Of a stretch of 64,000 bases of DNA, positions 11,241 to 21,130 are shown piece after piece. A program made the translations under genes and the position numbers. This DNA comes from Rutpela maculata (taxonomy: Eukaryota; Arthropoda; Insecta; Coleoptera; Cerambycidae). The notes under the pieces are model-generated. The model saw only the letters and a list, made by a program, of their open reading frames with translations, made no database searches and was not told the DNA's origin. Position 1 is the stretch's first letter. Each line of letters starts with the position of its first letter. The DNA is taken from contig OW386291.2 of the NCBI GenBank assembly GCA_936432065.2, positions 104,411,823 to 104,475,822 on the forward strand, written 5' to 3'.

Positions 11241-12269
11241 TATAAGGTGAGCAAAAATTGGAAACATGATTTTTTTTAGTTGTGCGAGTCTAAAATTTCA
11301 CCGGAATCGTTTTAAAATTGGTAGTTAGGTATTTTAGGAGTTTATACCGATATCTGATTCTAAAGTTAGGAATTCAAAATTATGAATCCAATGCGGCTGC
11401 CATAACTGCAATATTTTTGCAGATTTACATTAAATTAGATACATGCGGGATTCTCTGATAACGAGGCTGACCTTAAAGCTTAAAAATTCAAAACGACGGA
11501 TATCTTCTTTTACTGTGTAGAAGATAAATAAAGAGGCCATTAAAAAGGCAGCAAAACAGCTTTCAAAAAGTTTAAAAATTATTTAAAAAATTTCACCGTC
11601 GGTGTCGTCCAGTTAATTGAATCTAATTACTTAATGTCGACAAAAATGAACAAATAAACGTATTTTTAATCGACGCGCGATAGTCAATATTTTTTCATTT
11701 TCTTTTATGTTTTTTAACACTATTAGAAAGCAGATTCATTCAATATCGCGGAAAAGTTACTTTATGCACTATTAGTACTGTGATAACATTTAGTAATTTG
11801 GTTAAATCGGTCAACATCTCGTGCCGCTCCAAAGACCTACTTTTGTGTTTTTACGATTGGCAAGCAAGCACTAAAAAAAATTGTAATCTACTCCTGTTAA
11901 GTGTCAGATTCATTTAATAGTGCGGAAATTACAACTATATTTACATTATAAAGTCTACAGAGTACACAATACATGCCATACACAACTGCATCTACCCAAC
12001 GTTTTCTTCTCTTGGGTTTCAAGGCAGGTCAGTCAAATTCGAAACCAGAAATATTGATCCACATTAACACAAATACATTACACAGTTACACTCCACGATG
12101 TTCTATCAGTTAGAAAATATTAAATTTTGGCATGGAAGTTTTCTTAATCATTGAACTGACCTCCTCGGTCGCCCGATTTCAATCATATGGTCTTTTTTTC
12201 TGGTAATATATTACAATACAGGTTTTACACTGTGAGGAACATGACATGGAAGAACTAGTTACTTGCATT
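11241..12269. other. AT-rich spacer, no gene
   Basis: No recognisable coding region. The sequence around 11260-11590 has short open frames without protein-like composition. Nothing repeated elsewhere in the window was noticed. Confidence 0.4.
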
Positions 12270-12503
12270 CGAGTAGCTACCTACACTTTTAATAAACATA
12301 AACACCACAGATAGTAGACAACCCCCAAATCCAAAGCCAAGGCTGTGCGGAAGGGGATTACACATTTGGAAAAACGCAGACATACATCCACACCCACCAG
12401 TGTTGTCAATACCGGGGCTGGGGGTCGAACCCAGAGCGCGATAGACAGTCGATCAGCATATTCGCCACTTAATACGCCTTAGCCGACGGAGCCACCGCGC
12501 CGG
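12270..12503 (-). mobile_element. tRNA-derived SINE, copy 1
   Basis: On the minus strand the head GGCGCGGTGGCTCCGTCGG is tRNA-like with an A-box-like segment. It is followed by the B box GGGTTCGACCCC (plus-strand position 12421-12432). The body contains TTTTTCCAAATGTGTAA and AGCCTTGGCTTTGG and ends in a GTTTATTAAAAG-type tail. The same body occurs on the plus strand at 42336-42525. Internal pol III boxes plus a second dispersed copy make this a SINE rather than a tRNA gene: there is no complete cloverleaf and the body is too long. Confidence 0.75.
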
Positions 12504-12535
12504 TAAATAAATGCACAAGTTTTCATAGTCTGTTA

Positions 12536-13165
12536 AGGCGGCTACAGACGTAACTGCATACTTGAACGGTATGCATGCGCAAGTTTATTGTACAAGTATA
12601 CTGGAACGTGTGTATTATAACACTTGTACAAGTATTGTGATTGTACAAGTGACATGAGACTTGATGAAATTCTATATTGTATACTTGTACATGTTGTGTT
12701 TGCGCAAGTATACTTGAGCGTGTGTACGACAGGTCGGGAGACTTGTGTAAACATGTGCCGTTATTGCTGGTCTCATTAATGTATCTCTTCTTTGAATCAA
12801 CGGGGTGACAAGTGATAGAAGGTTTAAGTAAGTTTCTTCATCAATTTGTAAGTAATTGTGCCAATCACGAGGATAAAATCTCACATCGTTTAAGAGATTA
12901 ATGTGAGAATACTCCTTCCTTTTTTTTAACCACTCCTTACACCACATACTACGTTTTTTCGTTGTTTTTTGAGAATTAAAACAAACGCAGTTAAAGCAAG
13001 CGTGTCGTCTTCATCCGTTGATGACATTTTTATTCTTTATTCGCGCTTAACTGTCACTGCACAAGTATACTTTTGGGTGTGGCGGCGACACAGATTTCAG
13101 TATACTTGTACAATAAACTTGCGCATGCATACCGTTCAAGTATGCAGTTACGTCTGTAGCCGCCT
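12536..13165 (-). mobile_element. PIF/Harbinger deletion derivative, 68-bp perfect TIRs
   Basis: The left TIR (12536-12603) and right TIR (13098-13165) are identical over 68 bp in inverted orientation, beginning AGGCGGCTACAGACGTAACT. Both sides are flanked by TTA (12533-12535 and 13166-13168), the 3-bp target duplication typical of PIF/Harbinger. Subterminal regions repeat CAAGTATACTTG-like words. The 630-bp element still encodes the N-terminal part of a Harbinger transposase on the minus strand and then jumps directly into TIR-like sequence, so it is an internal deletion of an autonomous element. The perfect TIRs suggest recent activity. Confidence 0.9.
12672..13026 (-). pseudogene. Harbinger transposase, N-terminal remnant
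   Basis: An ATG at 13026 opens MSSTDEDDTLAL. A one-base slip in an A-run near 12955 shifts into the frame that gives KEWLKKRKEYSH, then DWHNYLQIDEETYLNLL and TPLIQRRDTLMRPAITA. This is the conserved pre-catalytic region of Harbinger (HARBI1-type) transposases, which bind the TIR and cut with a DDE nuclease. After PAITA the frame enters TIR-related sequence, so all three catalytic acidic residues are missing. It cannot be functional. The partner Myb-like protein of autonomous elements is also absent. Confidence 0.8.
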
Positions 13166-13168
13166 TTA

Positions 13169-13736
13169 TGTACCGAGCAGATGTTTGTATAGAACGTAAA
13201 ATTTTTTGGGACACACTGTATACAGGTGAACCGTATACATCATATTTCCACACGGGGATATTTTACAAAGGTTTAGAATCAATTAAATAACCGAGATAGA
13301 ATATATCCTATTGATGTTTCCAGCAACAGCGAATTCAGGGAATAAAAGGTGATTGATTCCAGACCGTCAATCGATTCAACTGTAATTTGACGATATAAAC
13401 TGCGATTTGGTACAACAGCGCCTGTATCTTACTTCATCTTCTAGGGGATTAGAATAGCAAGACGTTTCAGGAACTAACATTCTGTGGATTAAGGTAATAC
13501 GACCCTCTTATTGGACATAAAGACTTGTAAGCTTCCTTGTAAACTGCTTCGATTAGAAACATGACTTTCTGAACAATTCATATACCGGTGGTCCGGTATA
13601 TCAAAAGTTAATTATATCATAATTAAAATTCAAAAATACTTGCTTAACATAACATGTTAAAACTGTAATAGGGAACAATCAGTATGAGATAAATAATTTA
13701 TAAAAAGTGTGGCGCAAACAAAAACTAGGTCTGGCA
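13169..13736. other. spacer, no gene
   Basis: Unremarkable A/T-rich sequence. No domain, repeat or RNA gene recognised. Confidence 0.4.
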
Positions 13737-13857
13737 CAAAAATAGTAGATTGTAATACAAGTGTGGCAAGGGCTTCATTGCAAAACAATGCGCTCGTGTT
13801 CCTATCATACGAGTTTTGCCATGAAGCTTGCCACATGTGTTACATACTATTTTTTCT
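13737..13857. repeat. foldback hairpin, ~45-bp arms
   Basis: The left arm AAAATAGTAGATTGTAATAC continues to AGTGTGGCAAGGGCTTC. The right arm is its diverged inverse, ending TGTTACATACTATTTTTTC. The loop is about 25 nt (13787-13811). It is probably a minimal foldback MITE. No target duplication was identified. Confidence 0.7.
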
Positions 13858-14711
13858 ACGGTTGTGAAGTTATTTCCCTTTTTTAAAGTCTTTCCAAAAT
13901 TTTAAATTTGCTGCCTGTCAGATTTTATTTAAAGTGACATTTTCCGCAGTCATTCTGAAGTTAGAAAATTTGACTTTGTAATTGCAATTGATGTGTAATT
14001 AATGTACATTTATAGAATTTAATTATTATTACCAGTAAGGAAAATTATTATTATTATCAGTAAGGTAAACACACTATTTTATTCCGGTGTGTGAAGATGT
14101 AATCAAGGCGTGCGGCAAAGTGATATTTTCTGCAGTCATTTTGAAGTTAGAAAATTTGACTTTCAGCACAATCGTAGAAAAACATTTTTAATGTTTCAGA
14201 GCCTTGTATTTGATATAACATTATAAAACAGCTGTTTTTAAAGGTTTCATACGTTTGAGTGTATATACTAATTTTAAAGGTACGGATGTAATATACAGAA
14301 AAAATTCACAAAAATAAAATTTGTCAGAAGAATTATACAAATTACTGTTGATCACTTTAGTTGTGGCAGTAAGATACCCGATAGACCGTACCACGGCGTC
14401 AAATAATGGAGACTCTCTCGCTGCATCACTAACCCTGTCAAAACGCTGCAGGAGAGGGAAGTATTTAGAATATATGTATGGTCGGGGTCGCGGCGTTTTT
14501 CTGCAAATGAAGTTTGAAATTTCATGTGGTCCCACCCAAGGTCGTCTTGTCAGTAAGTGCCAAAATATGTTTTTTCATGAACCAAATATTGCAAAAATAC
14601 TTTTTACTGACTATTTTGCCACGGCGTTTTTGACTTCCGGTCATTTCTGGAAATTTTGAAAAAAACGGCTTTTGCCGCCATGACGTACTAAGGTCGTTTT
14701 TTGCGAACAAC
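13858..14711. other. spacer with an unidentified moderately GC-rich block
   Basis: About 14370-14700 is less A/T-rich than its flanks and open in opposing frames (14221-14535 minus, 14321-14659 plus). No motif was recognised in either. A short phrase TTTTCTGCAGTCATT(C/T)TGAAG occurs twice, near 13942 and 14127. It is possibly part of an old repeat. Confidence 0.4.
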
Positions 14712-15112
14712 TGTTTAAAACACAGTTCGATGTTTTAAACAAATGTATTATTTTGGAGATTGTGGAAAAGCAGGAAAAGTGCCGATGATGGTCCATTCCG
14801 ATAAATAATTCCTTTATAAACAGTAAACACACTTACAAAAAATAGTCTCTGTAGTCTTACTCATATGAATCAAATGGTCAGTGGTCACATGTACTAAACT
14901 GAGCCTTTTATTTATAGAGTGCTGTAAAATCCGTTTAAGAGCGCCATCTGGCTTCAAGAAGTAGTAGCAATAGAAGACACTAATTTTAATTGAATAGTTT
15001 TAAACGTTTTAAACCTGTCTTAAACATACCATTAAAAACATTGAAAAAAAAAACTGTTTAGAACAAATGAAAAACAAAATGAAAAAAATACCTGTTTTTT
15101 TTTCCAACCCTG
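14712..15112. mobile_element. hAT-like MITE with CAGGGTTGG ends, copy 2 (inverse)
   Basis: This is the inverse copy of 9548-10062. It retains the terminus missing from copy 1 (CCAACCCTG at 15104-15112 on the plus strand) and lacks the other end. The shared centre includes GGTCCATTCCGATAAATAATT, matching the reverse complement of copy 1 near 9890. Together the two copies define both ends of the family. Confidence 0.6.
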
Positions 15113-15410
15113 GATAACTGGAATGGGTGTTTTAAAGAAAATTAATCAGTACAATAGTCCAGGAGACTCCAGTGTTTCCGAATACGGCTCCCACAAAAAA
15201 AAACACAGTGGAAACGCTTTGCATTCGCGCTTGTTTTATCTTTTACTGGTCGTATTTGTCAGACTCCGAAAGACTTAATTTGCAAAATGAAAACTCTGCT
15301 GGATTGGATTCAGCCGCTGACAGTTAAATTGAGGATATGAAGGACCGGTATTTGATGTCTTGGGGGAGTGTTTATCATTCATACATTAAGAATATATATA
15401 TTACATAATA
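15113..15410. other. spacer between repeats
   Basis: Mixed-composition sequence with an A-run near 15195. No feature was recognised apart from a short ATATATAT stretch before the LINE 3' end. Confidence 0.4.
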
Positions 15411-16213
15411 TTGTAGATTGTTTAAGGGGTCACTTGGCCCTGGGTTGCCATTTCTTCACCTCTACCTAAAAGGTCTTTTGTGAATTACCCTGCAACTAGT
15501 TATTGCCCAGGATTCCAAGACTTTTTGCAAAGCTTGCGATTTTCCTGGGAGCTAATTTCCCAATGTCTTCAGGCGTTAATTCCGCCTGTTCTAGGTACTT
15601 TAGCCTAATGCGGATTAGTGCCTTGCATTCACAAAGTATATGTTCCACGGTTTCAGTTGCAGCTTCACAGTATCTGCATCTGATGATATCTCAAGGGGCA
15701 ATGGCCAGTTAGAAGGCCTGTGATCAGCCTTAAATCGGACTTTTCAAGTTCGAGAAGCCTTGTGGCATTCTTTGTTGAATAGGTTATAAACCTTTTCGCT
15801 TGTCTTTGGCCTGGAGTATTCCTCCAGTAGGATTTCTTTTGTTCCTTTTCCCATTATAGGACCCCCTTCATTATGTGTCCTTTAGATAGGCCACAGAACG
15901 GTTCGGGTCCAAAAAATGGAGCTTCAGCCCCTTTTCTTGCGAGGCTATCAGTCAATTCGTTGCCTTCTATTCCCGCATGCCCTGGCACCCACATCAAGGT
16001 AACCTTGTTGTTTTTTGTCAGTTGCTTCAGGGGTTGTCTGCATTCCCAGGCAATTTGTGACTCGAAGGTATAGGACCTGAGAGCCTTTAATGCTGCCTGG
16101 CTATCTGAAAGTATATAGATCTTTGCCCTTCGAGTGCCTCTATTTAGGTATTCCTGGGCACATTGATCTATATCATAAATTTCTGCCTGGAAAATGGTTG
16201 GGGTGTTACTGTA
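15411..16213 (-). mobile_element. I-group-like LINE (family of 45-49.6 kb), 5'-truncated copy
   Basis: The minus strand is the same family as 45350-49562. Its 3' end (plus coordinate 15411) reads CAATCTACAATATTATG, matching the end of the long copy. The 5' end stops abruptly at GTAACACC, near 16213. It covers the RNase H region and 3' UTR only. The copy is diverged from the long one but easily aligned. Confidence 0.8.
15440..16213 (-). pseudogene. LINE RNase H and C-terminal zinc-knuckle fragment
   Basis: The open stretch from about 16213 to 15854 carries the RNase H signatures FQAEIYDIDQC (catalytic Glu), YILSDSQAALKAL (catalytic Asp) and PGHAGIEGNELTDSLA (last catalytic Asp). A stop near 15854 and shifts interrupt it. 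Downstream, CECKALIRIRLKYLE-like sequence near 15600 corresponds to the C-terminal CCHC-type region. The first RNase H Asp (TDGS) is lost in the 5' truncation. It is non-functional. Confidence 0.75.
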
Positions 16214-16509
16214 GAAGAACGCACTACCGGGCGTCAAAATGACGCGACACCAATTTATTTCTCAGGGGCGCCAGTCGCGTGCTGCCCCGTTCTTCTACTC
16301 CCAGACGGGTTCGAGATAAGATGCACTTCGATAGCCGAGTAATGGATCAAGGCTGCACTACCTCAGATCATTAACGGCGTTCTCTCTGGACGCGATTTCC
16401 CTGTTTTAGGGTTTTGGTACCTTTTGAATATTTAAATTTTCGCATAAAAAAATCCCAATCGAAGAATTTCTCTTCGACGGTATTAATTTTTGACGTGGGG
16501 GTCACGTAA
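16214..16509. other. unidentified GC-richer segment between two LINE ends
   Basis: This separates two divergently oriented, 5'-truncated LINEs of different families. It has AGAAGAACG near 16214 and CGTTCTTCT near 16300, which form an inverted pair, and a minus-strand phrase TTGGTGTCGCGTCATTTTG that resembles a tRNA-primer site next to an LTR. It may be a scrap of an LTR element, but no LTR was found. The origin is unknown. Confidence 0.35.
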
Positions 16510-17949
16510 GCACCAGTTCTCCTGGATACAACACTAAGTTTCGCATCAGAAGTGAAATACCTTGGGGTAACCTTTGACGCCAAACTAACATGGAATCTTC
16601 ACTTAGACAGAAGACTAAAAAAGGCTTACATTTCTTACGAGCAGTGTCGCAGGACCGTGGGGAAAACCTGGGGAATGAAACCCAAAGTGGTCATGTGGAT
16701 ATACACTGCCATCATAAGACCAATGATAACCTATGGAGCTGTGGTCTGGTGGCCTAAGAGTAAACAGGCTACAGCGAGAGCCAAGCTCAGCCAAGTGCAG
16801 AGAGTTGCCTGCCTAAGCATAACAGGAGCTATGCGAACAACGCCAACGAGAGCAATGGAGGTAATGCTGTGTCTGCCACCACTGGATCTATATCTAGGAG
16901 AAGTGGCCTTAATAACAATGGCACGCCTCAAGTCCGTTGGCCTACAACCAAATGTAGGCTGTGGGGAGACCAAAAGTCGCCTGTGGAATGAGGCTGTCAG
17001 GAAGACGCCTCTTCTACAGGCATGCACAGATGGTATCTCTCCCCGATTTGTCTTTGACAGACCCTACACAATACAGACAAATAGTGAAAACGAGACCGCT
17101 GGTGAAGGTGTGATAAACATTTTCACAGACGGATCAAGGAAGAAGGAGGGGGCAGGATGTGGAATATATTCCAGAAGCCTGCAAATCCAATATAAATGGA
17201 CTATGGATGAGCGAGCCAGCATAGTACAAACTGAACTGGCGGGCATAACCATAGCCGCAAAAGAGATTGTCCGCAGACAAACTACGGGCAAAACAATCAG
17301 GATCTACACAGACTGTAGACAATCACTACTTGCCCTGAGAAGTTACAAAATAACCACAGGAGCAGTATGGGAATGTCATCAAGTACTTGTGGGTGCCTCC
17401 AGCACGAATAACATCTCGGTATGCTGGGTGAAAGGACACGCACAGTGCAGTGGCAACAAAAAAGCCGACAAACTGGCCAAGAAGGCAGCAGGCCAACTTA
17501 TCTTTGGACCAGGCCCGGCCAGTCTGTTACCGATTACGGCGACAATACAATTAATTAAGGAGAACACCCCCAACGAATTTAAGAAGCTGTGGGATGAAAC
17601 AAGCAGCTGTCAGCTTGCTAGGGAACTACTCATGTATCCCAACAAGAAAACAGCAATGGACTACCTGGCAATGACCAGAAGGAATCTATGTTTTATAACA
17701 GGAATCCAGACTGGATACTGTCCGCTAAGGAAACATCTATACAATATGAGATTAAGCGAAACACCTCTTTGCAGAGGTTGTGAACAAGAAGATGAGACGG
17801 TTCAACACGTACTCTGTGACTGTTCAGCCGTCTCATCAACCAGAGAATCCACTTTGGGAGAGCGTTGGCTCACCTTGGCCAACGTAAGGGAGATGCCCCT
17901 AGGCAACATCACCACCTACTTCGAAAGATTAGGTTGGTTGAAGGCCTAG
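16510..17949 (+). CDS. LINE polyprotein C-terminal part: RT thumb, RNase H, zinc knuckle
   Basis: An unbroken frame of about 480 codons runs from near 16510 to a stop at 17949. The first internal Met is at 16552, but this is not a native start because the 5' part of the ORF is missing. The domains in order are: the post-palm region KYLGVTFDAKLTW, then IRPMITYGAVVWW and VQRVACLSITGAMRTTPTRA (RT thumb). RNase H follows with all four catalytic acids visible: FTDGSRKK, QTELAGI, IYTDCRQSLLALRS and NKKADKLAKKA. Last is a Cys/His motif, CRGCEQEDETVQHVLCDC. RNase H after RT, together with this thumb motif, places it in the I/LOA/Outcast-type group of LINEs. The intact frame suggests a relatively young insertion, though the endonuclease and RT palm are absent. 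Confidence 0.8.
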   Translation, partial: APVLLDTTLSFASEVKYLGVTFDAKLTWNLHLDRRLKKAYISYEQCRRTVGKTWGMKPKVVMWIYTAIIRPMITYGAVVWWPKSKQATARAKLSQVQRVACLSITGAMRTTPTRAMEVMLCLPPLDLYLGEVALITMARLKSVGLQPNVGCGETKSRLWNEAVRKTPLLQACTDGISPRFVFDRPYTIQTNSENETAGEGVINIFTDGSRKKEGAGCGIYSRSLQIQYKWTMDERASIVQTELAGITIAAKEIVRRQTTGKTIRIYTDCRQSLLALRSYKITTGAVWECHQVLVGASSTNNISVCWVKGHAQCSGNKKADKLAKKAAGQLIFGPGPASLLPITATIQLIKENTPNEFKKLWDETSSCQLARELLMYPNKKTAMDYLAMTRRNLCFITGIQTGYCPLRKHLYNMRLSETPLCRGCEQEDETVQHVLCDCSAVSSTRESTLGERWLTLANVREMPLGNITTYFERLGWLKA

Positions 17950-18038
17950 GTGAGTGTCTGCCTAGAGGGAGGATGTACAAGGGGGCCTAAGTACTGTGGT
18001 TTTTGATCACCCTCCTGCTAATTCCATACTCCATACTC
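16510..18038 (+). mobile_element. second I-group-like LINE, 5'-truncated 3' part
   Basis: The coding region (16510-17949) is followed by an about 90-bp 3' UTR ending in CCATACTCCATACTCC, a short duplicated tail. It is a different family from the LINE at 45-49.6 kb, and protein similarity is only at domain level. Truncation at the 5' end is the usual result of target-primed reverse transcription. Confidence 0.75.
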
Positions 18039-19206
18039 CAAAAACAGAAGTTTAGAACTTTATGTTTTAATTCATACATTTTATACCTGAGTTACTGGCA
18101 TTATGCACTTTTTTTATGCCTTTACTGAAATATGCAAAATTATGTACGTTTCCTGAATTTCCACTAGATTTTAAATTTAGAACAAACAAATATTATATAA
18201 AATGAACAATATATGTGCCTGATTTCACGTAACATTCCTATATAAACATTTTAAACAAACTCTGCGTTCCATACTTGAATATTATTTATTGGTGTGTAAT
18301 ACTCCGGATGTCGGAATTTTTTATTAGAAAATACCCAATAATATGCACATTGCGTTGAAAATAGAAATTGCTGTTAGTTTTTGCAAAACAATTTACGACT
18401 GAAATAACATTCATATCATATCAAAGAAAATATACATAATACCTGCATAATGCTGAAATTTACAGAAGTATTTTTACTAGACAGAATATTTATGAAATAA
18501 CATGAATAGGTCACAATGTGAGGCGAGACGTTTATCGTGCGGAAACGAGTAAAACTGTAGAATTTGTGGAATGCCTTGTGCAGCGCAATTTCTAATTAAA
18601 ATAATTCTGGTTTATTTTGTTTTGTGAACCTTTTTAATTTTAAAATGTTTCAACTTACTATTTAAGTCTTACTTTTAAAAATAACTTCAAATAAGTATTC
18701 ATTAATGTGTGAAGTTTAAGCGGCAGACATAAACAACACACAAATAATTATAATATAGCTAGCTACCTTATGTTATTTATTGAAGTGGTAGTTTTAATTA
18801 TTCCTTTACAGGAAGCCCAAGGAATACACAATACATTTTAGAAACGCATAACATGCACTACACTATTTACTTATGAAAATAAGCAAGCAATGAATTAACA
18901 ATTATGTATAATTATTAACTAATAGCAGAGCAAAGTATTACTTTATTAATGCTGGATGAATAAATAAAACATTTACATTTTTTACAACATTTTTATATTT
19001 TCATAATGATATTAGTTAACACGATAATTATTGTGCATTAACTTTATCAGATGCGTAAACAAGATCAACTCACAAATAAAACTATTGGACCTTAAATATC
19101 TGAAATTTTATAGTCAGAGAGCCAACGGCAGGTATTTCATACCACTGGAGACGATTTTATTATTAGTCTATATATTATGTAAGGGCACGCACAGTGGGGC
19201 CAAATC
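18039..19206. other. AT-rich spacer
   Basis: Strongly A/T-rich with no coding signal. No repeat shared with the window was noticed. Confidence 0.4.
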
Positions 19207-19254
19207 CTGGCAAAAATTCACAGCATTCTATTGAATGCTGAGAATTTTTGCCAG
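19207..19254. repeat. near-perfect 22-bp hairpin with 4-nt loop
   Basis: The left arm is 19207-19228 (CTGGCAAAAATTCACAGC...) and the right arm is 19233-19254. The arms pair at 21 of 22 positions around the loop TATT. It could be a foldback scrap, a cruciform site or a small-RNA-like hairpin. The stem is shorter than a typical animal pre-miRNA. Confidence 0.75.
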
Positions 19255-19452
19255 TAGTATTCGTACACTAAAGTTAATATCTGTACGTTTTTGGACTCGA
19301 TTATTACGAATCCGATGTTAGAATTTGCAGAAACAAGATGGTGGATTCAATATGGCGGACTGCAACCTTAAAAACTGATCTAAAAAATCTGAAGGGAAAC
19401 GATTCAATGCTCTTCATCTCTTTAGTGAAGCAACTGATATTATACTTTTTTA

Positions 19453-19690
19453 TTGATTGATTAACCAGCGTGCAGTAGGAATTGCAGCCACTCCCAGGAT
19501 ATACCATTGGGCTGGCTACGTCCATGCCGGGTTGGATTAGGGTAATGCTTGTTGCCAGCAGCAAGAGCCACATGACGCATGATAACGGAATGTGGAATGA
19601 AATGTAGGTGTAATTTGTGAGATGCGTTGCCGTATTATGTAGTAAAGGAGCGTTTTTAAGCGTGTTTCTATTTCTAGACTTCTTCAAAAC
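19453..19690 (-). mobile_element. X element 3' fragment
   Basis: The minus-strand 3' end has the tail CTGGTTAATCAATCAATAAA and the conserved phrase GTGGCTCTTGCTGCTGGCAA, as in X3, X4 and X5. About 240 bp are preserved. Confidence 0.7.
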
Positions 19691-19929
19691 GACATTTTTT
19701 TATCCATCTGTCAAGGTTCTACGGCCTCCGGTTTCATCTGAAGTGACTCCACTTCTGAATTTTAAATGGAACATCCTGTATTAAGAAAGTCTATTACATT
19801 TATTTCACTTATACTTTTATCCAATAAACCTGCATTATATTTAGTATGCCAGTGGGTAGTATTAATATTTCACGTTTCATGACAAATTATTTATTTTACA
19901 CCAAATAAAAACTTGAACACATTTCAAAA

Positions 19930-20665
19930 AGCAAAAGAAAAATTGGGATCATTGGTTCTTCTACACACACTATATAACAGTTTCCTTTTTTACCCCCTTT
20001 AGTAATGGGGTGGGGGTGGAAGAGTGGGTGGCTGATTCCAAAAAAAAATTTTGAGGCCTTTGGTTCTTGTATACGCACTAAATCACAATTTTATTTTTTC
20101 ACCCCCTTTAATACCGGAGTGGAGATGGTAATGAGGGTCGTAGAGGGGGTGGCTGATGTCAAAAATGTTCTAAGATCTTAGCTTCTCGTACACACACTAA
20201 ATCCCACGCGTATTTACCCCCATCAACGGAATAAGATCAAAATATAATCTAGTTCTTATAATACATACGTGTACCTCAAGCCGGCGCGTGCTGGGACGAT
20301 TTTGTGTCCCGGGATAATAACTTCAAAATGAAACACTGATGAGCGAAATGAAAATTGATGAACCGGGGGAGGGGAGAGACAATCTCAAAAAAAAAAATTC
20401 CTTCCCTACAAAACGGGAATTAATAGTCAATATCATAAACCTTCCAGAATAATCGTGTGCACAAACTTACAGACAGACCGATAGACAGAATTTTTTTTTA
20501 ACTTAAAATCTCGAGTTTCCTGTCATTTTATCTATTTGAGAAAAAAAATTATTAATTTTACTATACTTCCGCTCCACTGAGTGGATATGGAAGTCATTTT
20601 AATTTTTTTTTACCGTTACTATAATTCCTCTGCACCACGTGGATGTGAAAGTAATATCAACCTTT
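19930..20665 (+). repeat. W repeat, strongly diverged copy
   Basis: It follows W landmarks in order: GTAATGGGGTGGGGGTGG, AATTTTGAGGCCTTTGGTTC, a second GGGGTGG block, TCAAAATATAATCTAGTTC, CTTACAGACAGACCGA and a terminal GTGGATGTGAAAGTA. An insertion or unique sequence sits near 20275-20400, including CGGCGCGTGCTGGGACG. This is the oldest-looking W copy in the window. Confidence 0.65.
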
Positions 20666-20726
20666 TTCTTGCAATTGCAAAGAATTGCTGAGATATTTTC
20701 CTAGTTGAAACTATATGGATACGAAA

Positions 20727-20870
20727 TTAGTCATGACTAACGAATAAATCAATCCTTAGTCTAGATTATGACTAACAAATCATCAATCGATACATTCATG
20801 ACTAATAACTAACCAATTAGTCATGACTAATATATGAATGATTAATCACTAGTCATGACTTATTAGTTGA
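20727..20870. repeat. cluster of TTAGTCATGACTAA palindromes
   Basis: Perfect 14-bp palindromes lie at 20727-20740 and 20817-20830. A near copy, CTAGTCATGACTTATTAG, begins at 20849, and half copies (ATTCATGACTAATAAC) lie between. It may be a decayed short tandem array. The word also resembles dyad bZIP/AP-1-like sites, but no gene is nearby. Confidence 0.6.
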
Positions 20871-21130
20871 CTATAAAATGCTCATCTCTGGTTGATGGGT
20901 AAATGAATGTATGTCTGCGTTTTTTCAAAAGTATAACATAATAAAATATTACATCATGGCATCTTGGGCTCACAACATGCTGTCTTGATACACAACATAG
21001 TGATCGCAATCCTAACCAACTGCGCGCTGCGCATAAATTCTAGAAGCCAATTTTTGTTTCTAAAAATTTTCAAACTGATACCTATTACAACATACTGTTA
21101 GTAATCAACCCGCCCCCCCCCCTCCCCCGG

